A stretch of 5,310 nt of DNA, taken from positions 1-5,310 of the forward strand of contig JAFGSU010000364.1 in assembly GCA_016934435.1 (NCBI GenBank), given 5' to 3'. Shown here in pieces: positions 1-5,242 of this stretch. The notes below the pieces were generated by a model, which saw only the letters and a program-made list of their open reading frames with translations, was not told where the DNA came from and did not search any database. The translations under genes and the position numbers were made by a program. Source of the stretch: Candidatus Zhuqueibacterota bacterium (GTDB lineage: Bacteria > Zhuqueibacterota > Zhuqueibacteria > Residuimicrobiales > Residuimicrobiaceae). Within the stretch, counting starts at the first letter, position 1, and every line of letters begins with the position of its first letter.

Positions 1-431
1 TCGATGGTCTTGGGCACGCCAACCACCGGAACGCCGGTCTGCACCAATTGCCGCGAAATCGTCATGGTGCCGTCACCGCCGATACAAATGAGCGCATCCA
101 GTTTCCATTCTTCTATATGTCTCAGGGTCTGTTCAGAAACATCTTCAATAATGACCTTGCCGTCTTTGAGCACGGGATTGGCAAAAGGATTGGCTTTGTT
201 GGAAGTCCCCAGGATCGTGCCGCCGCTTTGCAGAATACCCGACACCTGGCTGTAGGACAATTTGCGCATCCGATTTTCGATCAATCCCTGAAAACCGTCT
301 TCGATACCGATTACCTCGACGTCGTGCTTGATCATTAACGATTTCGCCACCGCGCGGATGACGGCGTTCAAACCGGGGCAATCACCGCCGCCGGTTAAAA
401 CACCGACGCGACGGATTTTTTTGTTAGACAT
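1..431 (-). CDS. pfkA: 6-phosphofructokinase, N-terminal 143 codons (gene continues past the left edge)
   Basis: This is a cytoplasmic glycolytic enzyme that phosphorylates fructose 6-phosphate at C1. The visible part starts with MSNKKIRRVGVLTGGGDCPG. The phosphate-donor loop GGGDCPGLN is at residues 14-22, the segment GGTILGTSN at 70-78, the catalytic-site loop IGGDGT at 117-122, and VPKTI at 139-143, where the substrate motif PKTID begins as the window ends. The start is supported by a GGAGG ribosome-binding site (438-442) six bases upstream of the ATG. In the family, Gly after GGD (E. coli Gly104) favours ATP, while Lys in PKTID (E. coli Gly124) is common in pyrophosphate enzymes. This protein has Gly121 and Lys141, a mix known from ATP-using members. 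ATP use is therefore likely but is inferred. The family is sure; the donor is not. The C-terminal part lies outside the window. Confidence 0.95.
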   Translation of the reverse strand, partial: MSNKKIRRVGVLTGGGDCPGLNAVIRAVAKSLMIKHDVEVIGIEDGFQGLIENRMRKLSYSQVSGILQSGGTILGTSNKANPFANPVLKDGKVIIEDVSEQTLRHIEEWKLDALICIGGDGTMTISRQLVQTGVPVVGVPKTI

Positions 432-437
432 ATAAAG

Positions 438-442
438 CCTCC
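438..442 (-). promoter_or_regulatory. Ribosome-binding site of the phosphofructokinase gene
   Basis: Read on the minus strand, GGAGG stands six bases before the ATG at 431. It is a near-perfect Shine-Dalgarno match and fixes the start of the partial phosphofructokinase gene. The minus strand just upstream is A/T-rich, but I see no convincing promoter pair for this gene. Confidence 0.8.
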
Positions 443-510
443 ATATATGATAATAAATGAATAGCTATACGAATCTCTGTTACTCGGTTATTTTCACCCG
501 AACGCACATA

Positions 511-538
511 TTGCACTCGTAAGAATACAAGCTATAAT
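511..538 (+). promoter_or_regulatory. Candidate sigma70-like promoter pointing away from pfk
   Basis: On the plus strand a perfect -10 hexamer TATAAT (533-538) follows TTGCAC (511-516) with a 16-base spacer. The -35 box matches the consensus only in its TTG. Transcription would start near 545, in a gap with no plus-strand gene. A fold and a T run lie at suitable distances downstream, which is why I keep this call. A TATAAT can arise by chance in an A/T-rich spacer. Confidence 0.35.
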
Positions 539-544
539 CCTGAA

Positions 545-652
545 CATAAATCACTTAATCGGGGGACGCAAGTCCGATTGGACAGCACCGGACAGGCAGA
601 GTGGATGCTGCCGTGATTCGAATATGCCTGCCAACTGTTATTGTACTTTTTT
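545..652 (+). ncRNA. Candidate structured small RNA between pfk and alr
   Basis: This would be a transcript of about 105 nt, starting just after the TATAAT box and ending in TTTTTT (647-652). Pairing read by eye gives a closing stem AATCAC (549-554) with GTGATT (613-618). Inside it is a hairpin AATC (557-560) with GATT (576-579), then a GGG bulge (561-563), then GGAC (564-567) with GTCC (572-575), capped by a GCAA (GNRA-type) tetraloop. A second hairpin GGCAG (595-599) with CTGCC (608-612) abuts the closing stem with no spacer. GGCAG could instead pair with a second CTGCC at 628-632, an alternative fold. No canonical terminator stem abuts the T run. I do not recognise an RNA family. The stems would also form in a minus-strand transcript, so a long pfk leader is the main alternative. 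Confidence 0.3.
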
Positions 653-689
653 GGACATGCTTTTACTCAGCCCCACCGCTCGGCCCTGT

Positions 690-1895
690 CTACTCGCGGT
701 CCAATAAGGCGTTCACCACCCCCACTACTTTGCCGTTTTTGATATAAATCCTCGGCAGCCTCCTGCCGAACCGCGCCATTACCTCATACGACACCGAATC
801 GATACAGCGCGCGATGTCGTGCGGTGTGATCCGTTCGGCGCCGTCGTCACCCATAAGGGTGACCGTATGCCCAACGTCCACTCCGGGCCAATCGGTCAGC
901 CGAACAAAACAGGCGTCCATGCACAAACCACCGATGATGGGGGCACGCCCTCCATCGATGAGGACCTCACCGCCGTGGCGCATTTTGCGATCATACCCAT
1001 CGCCATAGCCGATCGGCAAAACGCCGATGCGCTCCTCCTTTTCCGCCATGTACCGGCGACCGTATCCGACTGTATCGCCGCGGTAAACAGTACGCAGGGC
1101 GGCGATCTGCGTCCTTACCTGCATGGCCGGCCGCAGTTCAAACGGCCTCTGAACATCTTCTGATGGATAATACCCATACACCATCAGGCCGACGCGTACC
1201 ATATCCATATGCGCCTCTTTCAGATCCAGTGCGCCGCCGCTGTTACACATATGCCAGACGGGTATGGTATAACCGGCATCCATAAATTGTTGACGAATTC
1301 CCCGGAAGCGTTGGATTTGCAACAGGGCGAAACTCTTATCCAATCCATCGGACATGGGGAAATGGGTCATGGCGCCGACCCAGTCGACATGGCCGAGTCG
1401 GGCCATGGGCGCAAAGGTATGCAGAGCCTGCCGCCAGGGCACACCATAGCGGCTCATGCCGGTGTCGATCTTGAGATGCAGCCGGGCGATTTGCCCCCTC
1501 TTCTTCGCCGCTTTGGAAATGGCTTCGGCCACCGACTGCTGAAAAACCATTTGTTCAAAATTGTACTCTAGTACTTTTTCCGCCTGCTGCGGCAGAATGG
1601 GGCCCATATTGAGGATAGCGACAGCGATGCCGGCGCGCCGCAGTTCTACGGCCTCATCCAGTGTCACCACACCGAGTTGGCCCACCCCCTCGCGCTCCAG
1701 GTGCCGGGCCACAGGGACCGCGCCCAGACCGTAGGCATCCGCTTTCACGACAATGAGCAGTTTAATCCCTGCTAAAAACGACCTGATCTGTCGCAAATTA
1801 TATGAAATCGCATCGAGATCGACCTGTACCCATGAAGGGCGAAATATGTTTTCCGGAAATTGTATAATCGGATTCTTTATTGGATCATGAATCAT
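690..1895 (-). CDS. alr: Alanine racemase
   Basis: This is a cytoplasmic pyridoxal-phosphate enzyme interconverting L- and D-alanine and supplying D-Ala for peptidoglycan. The protein has 401 residues, slightly above the usual 360-390, because of about a dozen extra N-terminal residues. The N-terminal barrel has VVKADAYG at 49-56, with Lys51 as the cofactor Schiff-base lysine. KIDTGMSRYG (142-151) contains the conserved Arg148. The C-terminal beta domain has VGYGRRY with Tyr278, the second catalytic base, then LPIGYGDGY (293-301) and GGLCMD (322-327), the loop that contacts substrate in the partner subunit. All key residues are intact, so it should be active. Its ATG lies inside the end of the glycosyltransferase gene (11-base overlap) behind only a weak AGAAAG ribosome-binding site, which suggests translational coupling. 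It has no visible promoter of its own and no terminator hairpin after its TAG. Confidence 0.97.
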   Translation of the reverse strand: MIHDPIKNPIIQFPENIFRPSWVQVDLDAISYNLRQIRSFLAGIKLLIVVKADAYGLGAVPVARHLEREGVGQLGVVTLDEAVELRRAGIAVAILNMGPILPQQAEKVLEYNFEQMVFQQSVAEAISKAAKKRGQIARLHLKIDTGMSRYGVPWRQALHTFAPMARLGHVDWVGAMTHFPMSDGLDKSFALLQIQRFRGIRQQFMDAGYTIPVWHMCNSGGALDLKEAHMDMVRVGLMVYGYYPSEDVQRPFELRPAMQVRTQIAALRTVYRGDTVGYGRRYMAEKEERIGVLPIGYGDGYDRKMRHGGEVLIDGGRAPIIGGLCMDACFVRLTDWPGVDVGHTVTLMGDDGAERITPHDIARCIDSVSYEVMARFGRRLPRIYIKNGKVVGVVNALLDRE

Positions 1896-2550
1896 TTTTT
1901 TGCTTTCTTAGCGTGCAAATACTGTCCGGCAACCCGGTATGATATACATAAGTGGCAAACGCCACGCGATGCACCGTAACCGTTTTCTCAACGCGATCGA
2001 CGAATTCAGATTCCGCGGAATAGGGCAGCAATTTAAATCCGCCGCTTTGGATAAACACCTGCTTATAGCCGAACAACGTGGCGCCGATGACGCATTCGGA
2101 CAGATGGATCAACCGTTCGGGATGATAGGCATCGCGCACCCAGTGCGTCTCTTCAGGTCCGATAAATATAGCGCCGCCGTGAATCAGTTGTACATTTGGG
2201 TGTTGCTGCAGATAGGTCAGGCGCAGAGACAGGTGATCGGGCAGATACTGGTCGTCCGCATCAAGAAAAGTGATTATCCGCCCCAGAGCCGCGTGGATAC
2301 CGATGTTGCGCGAAGCGGCGAGTTTGCGGTTGGCGTGTTTGAGATAACGCCATCGCGGTTGTACGGCAAGATGGGGCAAAATGAGATCATGCAAACCATC
2401 GTCGCTGCCGTCGTCGATGATCAACAACTCCCAATCACCGAATGTCTGTTGTTGCACCGAATCGATGGCGCGCATGATCAGGCGCTTGCGATTATAGACA
2501 GGCAGAATGATGGATACCTGCGGCGTCATTAATTGGTTGATCTCGTTCAT
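1885..2550 (-). CDS. Family 2 glycosyltransferase (GT-A fold), short form
   Basis: This probably transfers a sugar from a nucleotide-sugar donor onto an envelope glycan or lipid; donor and acceptor cannot be read. From the ATG at 2550 the protein has 221 residues. VSIILPVYNR (12-21) is the first strand of the nucleotide-binding fold, IIDDGSDD (44-51) the nucleotide-binding acidic motif, and LDADD (96-100) holds the metal-binding DxD. AESEFVDRV (179-187) sits where the family has its catalytic acidic residue. There is no membrane helix, so it is probably a soluble or peripheral cytoplasmic enzyme. It is compact compared with many GT2 enzymes. The start is uncertain: a GTG at 2586 gives 12 more residues but lacks a site in front, while MTPQ seven residues later is also possible. 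The stop lies within alr, suggesting the two are co-expressed. Confidence 0.88.
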   Translation of the reverse strand: MNEINQLMTPQVSIILPVYNRKRLIMRAIDSVQQQTFGDWELLIIDDGSDDGLHDLILPHLAVQPRWRYLKHANRKLAASRNIGIHAALGRIITFLDADDQYLPDHLSLRLTYLQQHPNVQLIHGGAIFIGPEETHWVRDAYHPERLIHLSECVIGATLFGYKQVFIQSGGFKLLPYSAESEFVDRVEKTVTVHRVAFATYVYHTGLPDSICTLRKQKNDS

Positions 2551-2578
2551 GAATCGGATTTCTCGTCCAAAATCGTTT

Positions 2579-2584
2579 CTCCTC
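2579..2584 (-). promoter_or_regulatory. Strong Shine-Dalgarno upstream of the glycosyltransferase, set for a tiny leader frame
   Basis: The minus strand reads GAGGAG here. It is 28 bases from the glycosyltransferase ATG at 2550, too far to serve it directly. Eight bases downstream is a TTG (2568-2570) opening a seven-codon frame whose TGA (2547-2549) overlaps that ATG as ATGA. Translational coupling from a leader frame is one reading. A chance purine run is the other. Confidence 0.35.
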
Positions 2585-2653
2585 ACTCTCTGACCGGGCT
2601 TTTCCGGGTAATGGCGGCATCGGAACAGGCGGATGGCATCGTTGCGACTTTCA

Positions 2654-2671
2654 ATCCGGCACGCACCGGAT
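2654..2671 (-). other. Short hairpin between hydrolase and glycosyltransferase
   Basis: A perfect six-base inverted repeat, ATCCGG / CCGGAT, with a six-base loop lies just after the hydrolase stop on the minus strand. No T run follows, so it is not a standard intrinsic terminator. It might protect the 3' end of the hydrolase message or do nothing. The rest of the gap between these two genes shows nothing else recognisable except the GAGGAG site. Confidence 0.3.
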
Positions 2672-2679
2672 GAACGGAC

Positions 2680-4128
2680 TCATTTTTTAATGTTAACCGG
2701 CAGAAAGTAATTTTCGCCCTTCCACAAGCGGGCAACCCGGCCCCTATCATCGAGCTCGAAACGGACGGTCTCGCCGTTGCCGCCGGCGGCAGACATGCGG
2801 AAAAGCTGCGCTCCTTCCGGCACCAGTTCGATCAGGCCGTCGCGCGGCGCATCATTAGCGGGATAATCATATTGATAGAGCACGAGCTTGTCGTTCAGCC
2901 GCATCACTTTTGCCTGCCAGCCGCAGAGGTCCTCATAATCGCCGATGTATTTGTCCCAATCATCCGAAGCTTGGGTGGTGGCGGCAGGCGGTCTTTTCAG
3001 CTTCAGGATCAATGGCGCCAGTTCCTCGTAAATGCGGTAGGCAAACGTGGTCGGCACGGCATCGGCACAATTGCTCAGCACGATGACGCCGATTTTATCA
3101 TTGTGACAGAACACGATATGGCTTTTGTACCCTGCCACCCAACCGCCGTGGCCTATCAGGGTACGATCGCTGCGTTTGCGCAGGTAAAAGCCCAATCCCC
3201 TGCCGCTCTCCCACTCCGGATTGAGCCAGTGCACGCGATGCATCTCTCGCAGACTGTAGATGGATAGAATGGGTTGATTTTTTTTACCATCTCCGAGATG
3301 CGCCGAGATGTATCTGGCGAGGTCCTGAACATTGGAGGTCAAATTCGCCGCCGGGATCAATCCGTTGCATTCCGGAAAGTCCAGTTTATTGCGGCTGCCG
3401 TCCGACCGGCGATAATCATATGAGGTGGCTAACCGTTTCTTTTCTTTTTCGGGCAAGACCACAAAGGTGCTGTTCATCTGCAGGGGGTTAAGAATATGTT
3501 CTTCGATGTATTGCTGGTAAGGCATGCCCGCGGCTGCCGCCACCACTTCTCCCGCCAGCGCCAGACCCAGATTGGAGTAGCGCAGCTTGTAACCGGGCGG
3601 AAAAATCAATTCCTGTTCGGGCAGCGTGGCCATGATCTGCTCGCGAGTCGGGAACCGGTGGTCCGTCCAGTATGGAAAAGCCGCCTCACCCGGTAGGCCT
3701 GCTGTATGCGTCAAGAGCTGTCGGATGGTGATCTCCGGCGCATCGGTAAATCTATTTTTTAATGTAAACCATGGCAAGTACGTGCGCACGGCGTCATCCA
3801 GGCGCAATTTGCCGGCCTCCGCCAACTGCATGATGGCGGTAGCGGTGAACGTCTTGGTGATAGAAGCGATGCGGCTCAGCGTCTGCGGCGTCATGGGTAT
3901 TTCATTCTCCAGGTCGGCAAAACCGAAGCCCCTGGCCCAGAGCAATTCCTGATCGTATACAACACCGACGGCCATACCGGGAATGCCCTGATAATCCATC
4001 GTTTCCTCGATCCAGGTGGAAAGAAGGATGGTCGAAGCCGCCAGTTCCGGGTCTTCCGGAAGCGTCGATTGGGCGATGACCGGGCAGATAAACAGCGCCA
4101 GCATCCCGAAAACAGTGCACGTACGCAT
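2680..4128 (-). CDS. Secreted serine hydrolase of the class C beta-lactamase / penicillin-binding-like family (S12)
   Basis: This is a 482-residue exported protein. Residues 1-19 form a signal peptide (basic MRTC, hydrophobic core, likely cut after VIA). The catalytic domain carries SITK (Ser89 nucleophile, Lys92 base), YSN (Tyr184-Asn186) and HGG (327-329, in place of the KTG box), the three active-site motifs of the family. Residues from about 388 to the end, beginning DDWDKYIGDYED, resemble the small beta-barrel domain often attached to S12 hydrolases. Family members include D-aminopeptidases, esterases and D-Ala-D-Ala carboxypeptidases as well as beta-lactamases; the sequence does not choose, and resistance should not be assumed. 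I chose ATG 4128 because GAGG lies five bases upstream, the signal peptide begins there, and an in-frame upstream TTG at 4218 falls in the promoter -35 box. It is the first gene of the leftward run. Confidence 0.92.
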   Translation of the reverse strand: MRTCTVFGMLALFICPVIAQSTLPEDPELAASTILLSTWIEETMDYQGIPGMAVGVVYDQELLWARGFGFADLENEIPMTPQTLSRIASITKTFTATAIMQLAEAGKLRLDDAVRTYLPWFTLKNRFTDAPEITIRQLLTHTAGLPGEAAFPYWTDHRFPTREQIMATLPEQELIFPPGYKLRYSNLGLALAGEVVAAAAGMPYQQYIEEHILNPLQMNSTFVVLPEKEKKRLATSYDYRRSDGSRNKLDFPECNGLIPAANLTSNVQDLARYISAHLGDGKKNQPILSIYSLREMHRVHWLNPEWESGRGLGFYLRKRSDRTLIGHGGWVAGYKSHIVFCHNDKIGVIVLSNCADAVPTTFAYRIYEELAPLILKLKRPPAATTQASDDWDKYIGDYEDLCGWQAKVMRLNDKLVLYQYDYPANDAPRDGLIELVPEGAQLFRMSAAGGNGETVRFELDDRGRVARLWKGENYFLPVNIKK

Positions 4129-4189
4129 AAACGCCTCTTTCATTAAAAATTCGAAAACAATACCGGCTTGATCGCCTGCGTGCGATTCG

Positions 4190-4218
4190 TTTATACCAGA
4201 TTCCGTATTAACCGGCAA
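4190..4218 (-). promoter_or_regulatory. Sigma70-like promoter of the serine hydrolase gene
   Basis: On the minus strand TTGCCG (4218-4213) and TATAAA (4195-4190) are separated by exactly 17 bases. Matches to TTGACA / TATAAT are 4/6 and 5/6. Transcription would begin near 4183, leaving a leader of about 55 nt before the ATG at 4128. The leader ends with a GAGG ribosome-binding site. Confidence 0.55.
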
Positions 4219-4294
4219 ATTGAAAAGATTAGGCGCTACACACAGGATTAGCGAAATAACTTGTAGACACCAAATCGATGTATATTAAAAATAA

Positions 4295-4313
4295 TCCTTG
4301 TGGTATGCAAGGA
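4295..4313 (-). terminator. Weak hairpin flanked by A and T tracts
   Basis: A perfect six-base stem, TCCTTG / CAAGGA, with a seven-base loop. Read on the minus strand it is followed by TTATTTTT, which resembles a weak intrinsic terminator. It would stop leftward transcripts entering from the ccmE side before they reach the hydrolase promoter. The stem is short and only half G/C. Confidence 0.25.
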
Positions 4314-4437
4314 AAAAATGTCGACATTGATCCGGGAACTTGATGGTAAGCCTGGTTGAAACAGCAAACGATTAGAAAGGCTTGTTCAGACTGTGTGAAG
4401 GCAAAGCAAAGCCACCAAGCGAAAGAGAAATTTGGAT

Positions 4438-4455
4438 ATGATACGATATTATCAT
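4438..4455. promoter_or_regulatory. 18-base palindrome, possible operator
   Basis: ATGATA, a six-base CGATAT centre, then TATCAT: a perfect six-base dyad of the size bound by dimeric helix-turn-helix regulators. It sits between the two divergent promoters, roughly 170 bases upstream of the ccmE -35 box. A/T-rich dyads of this length arise by chance, and no regulator gene is visible nearby. Confidence 0.25.
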
Positions 4456-4485
4456 CACCCTGCCCCTTGTCTGAAAGTTGCACAG

Positions 4486-4500
4486 AGGCGTTGTACGCCT
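4486..4500 (+). other. Tight perfect hairpin
   Basis: AGGCGT and ACGCCT form a perfect six-base, G/C-rich stem closed by a three-base TGT loop. No T run follows on either strand, so it is not a terminator. Its role is unknown; it could be part of an untranslated leader or a protein-binding dyad. Confidence 0.25.
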
Positions 4501-4626
4501 GTAATCCACAATCAATAACGTCGGAAGAACCACTCGTTGAAATGGGGCGCCGGCGTACTGCACTCTGTAGGCCTATTGCTGCATGCTGAAAAACATCGGT
4601 CTGAGGCCTTAGAGACATCGCAGCTC

Positions 4627-4655
4627 TTGACTTTGAGGCAAAATATCGTTAAATT
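4627..4655 (+). promoter_or_regulatory. Sigma70-like promoter of ccmE
   Basis: TTGACT (4627-4632, 5/6 to consensus) and TAAATT (4650-4655, 4/6) are spaced by exactly 17 bases. Transcription would begin near 4662, about 30 bases before the ccmE ATG, a normal leader length that includes the AGGAG ribosome-binding site. The position fits well; the -10 match is modest. Confidence 0.5.
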
Positions 4656-4693
4656 TTTCTACCTTATGCGGGGAATCATTGACAGGAGCAAAG

Positions 4694-5107
4694 ATGAAAC
4701 CAAAAATAATCATCGGCACAGTGATCATCATCGCCGTTTTGGCCTTTTTAATTATAAGTGGCGTTAAAGATAGTACTGTATATTATATGACCGTCTCGGA
4801 ACTCCATGCAAAAAAAAGCGGGATGCAGGGTGAGGGCATGCGTGTGAGCGGTTATGTCATCCCTTCATCCATTTTATGGGATGCGGAAAAAATTCAGGTT
4901 CGTTTTACCATGGCCGAAGGGCGCGACAGTTTGCATGTATATTATAATGGTGTAAAACCCGATCAACTGGCGGAGGAGCAGGAGGTGCTGGCCGAGGGCA
5001 AACTCGATGCGGACGGCTTTCTCCATGCTTCCAAACTGCTCTTGAAATGTCCCTCCAAGTACGAAGCCAAATTGGAAGAGCAAAACCTCAGCGACCGGCA
5101 AAAATAA
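4694..5107 (+). CDS. ccmE: Cytochrome c maturation haem chaperone CcmE, CXXXY type
   Basis: CcmE is a membrane-anchored periplasmic protein that covalently holds haem and passes it to CcmF for attachment to apocytochromes c. This one has 137 residues: a single N-terminal membrane segment (about 4-22), then the OB-fold domain with MRVSGYVIPSSI (49-60), VYYNGVKPDQLAEEQEVLAEG (82-102) and GFLHASKLLLKC (108-119). In classical CcmE the haem-binding His lies in an HDENY-like motif; here the same position reads CPSKY, so Cys119 and Tyr123 form the CXXXY motif known from archaeal and some deltaproteobacterial CcmE. Haem binding through Cys119 is inferred from those relatives. ATG 4694 is chosen because AGGAG lies five bases upstream (4684-4688); an upstream in-frame TTG at 4679 has none. 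No other Ccm subunit is recognisable in the window. Confidence 0.93.
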   Translation: MKPKIIIGTVIIIAVLAFLIISGVKDSTVYYMTVSELHAKKSGMQGEGMRVSGYVIPSSILWDAEKIQVRFTMAEGRDSLHVYYNGVKPDQLAEEQEVLAEGKLDADGFLHASKLLLKCPSKYEAKLEEQNLSDRQK

Positions 5108-5119
5108 TTTTAGTAACAA

Positions 5120-5164
5120 GCGTTTAGTGGCGCAAAAAGCAGAAACGCCGTCCTTTATTGCGCC
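5120..5164 (+). other. Interleaved inverted repeats, possible H-type pseudoknot
   Basis: GCGTTT (5120-5125) can pair with AAACGC (5143-5148). GGCGCAA (5129-5135), inside the first loop, can pair with TTGCGCC (5158-5164) beyond it. The connecting segments are 3, 7 and 9 nt, which makes both stems sterically possible together as a pseudoknot; otherwise they are two competing hairpins. No T run follows, so it is not an intrinsic terminator for ccmE. It lies about 80 bases before the next start codon, where a leader control element could act. Confidence 0.3.
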
Positions 5165-5174
5165 CCACCACCAC

Positions 5175-5190
5175 GCTTGCAGGCTTGCAA
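5175..5190 (+). repeat. Tandem GCTTGCA repeat
   Basis: GCTTGCA occurs twice (5175-5181 and 5183-5189) with one base between. The same bases also contain a five-base dyad, TTGCA / TGCAA. It is short, and a regulator site in front of the next gene is only a possibility. Confidence 0.25.
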
Positions 5191-5230
5191 AATGAATCCT
5201 GTTTTCTGAGGGGGAAATGTTCCAATCTGT

Positions 5231-5238
5231 AAAGGAGG
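5231..5238 (+). promoter_or_regulatory. Ribosome-binding site of the last, partial gene
   Basis: AAAGGAGG lies four bases before the ATG at 5243. It is a full-strength Shine-Dalgarno sequence with rather close spacing, and it makes this start credible although only 22 codons are visible. Confidence 0.7.
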
Positions 5239-5242
5239 CCAT

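Larger units (their letters stand above)
4219..4626. other. Divergent intergenic region without a convincing gene
   Basis: This stretch separates the divergent hydrolase and ccmE promoters. It holds no reading frame that looks like a protein family or has a good ribosome-binding site, and no tRNA or rRNA. It contains several short perfect inverted repeats: TCCTTG / CAAGGA (4295-4313), ATGATA / TATCAT (4438-4455) and AGGCGT / ACGCCT (4486-4500). At about 400 bases it is long for a simple promoter gap, so regulatory sites, an unrecognised small RNA or a decayed gene are possible. I see no mobile-element ends. Confidence 0.5.

Noticed and set aside
564..618. Resemblance of GGGACGC and the GGCAG...CTGCCGTGAT part to the c-di-GMP-I (GEMM) riboswitch.
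   Set aside because: Only fragments match. The conserved upstream GCAAACC-like segment and the expected arrangement of stems are absent, and the downstream plus strand is antisense to alr rather than a riboswitch-controlled gene.
612..632. TTCGAAT at 617-623 looks like a tRNA T-loop.
   Set aside because: The flanking bases do not form a five-base T stem and no acceptor, D or anticodon arms can be drawn.
1895..1901. Run of seven A residues (minus strand) just before the alr start as a programmed slippage site.
   Set aside because: It lies at the very end of the glycosyltransferase; slippage would change only the last few residues and no stimulating structure is evident.
1939..2532. A 197-codon plus-strand open frame opposite the glycosyltransferase.
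   Set aside because: It is an antisense shadow of a gene with clear GT2 motifs, and its translation resembles no family.
4129..4218. A 30-residue N-terminal extension of the serine hydrolase from TTG at 4218.
   Set aside because: The TTG is the -35 box of a good promoter, the extension would bury the signal peptide, and the ATG at 4128 has its own ribosome-binding site.
4229..4618. A 129-codon minus-strand open frame in the divergent gap.
   Set aside because: No domain, no good ribosome-binding site, an odd mix of cysteine and aromatic residues, and a location across dyads in non-coding DNA. It is probably a chance frame, though a decayed gene cannot be excluded.
5129..5164. Intrinsic terminator for ccmE formed by GGCGCAA / TTGCGCC.
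   Set aside because: The stem has a 22-base loop and is followed by CCACCACC rather than a T run.
5175..5189. The tandem GCTTGCA as an attachment site or the start of a repeat array.
   Set aside because: Only two 7-base copies, with no integrase, no spacers and no further copies in the window.
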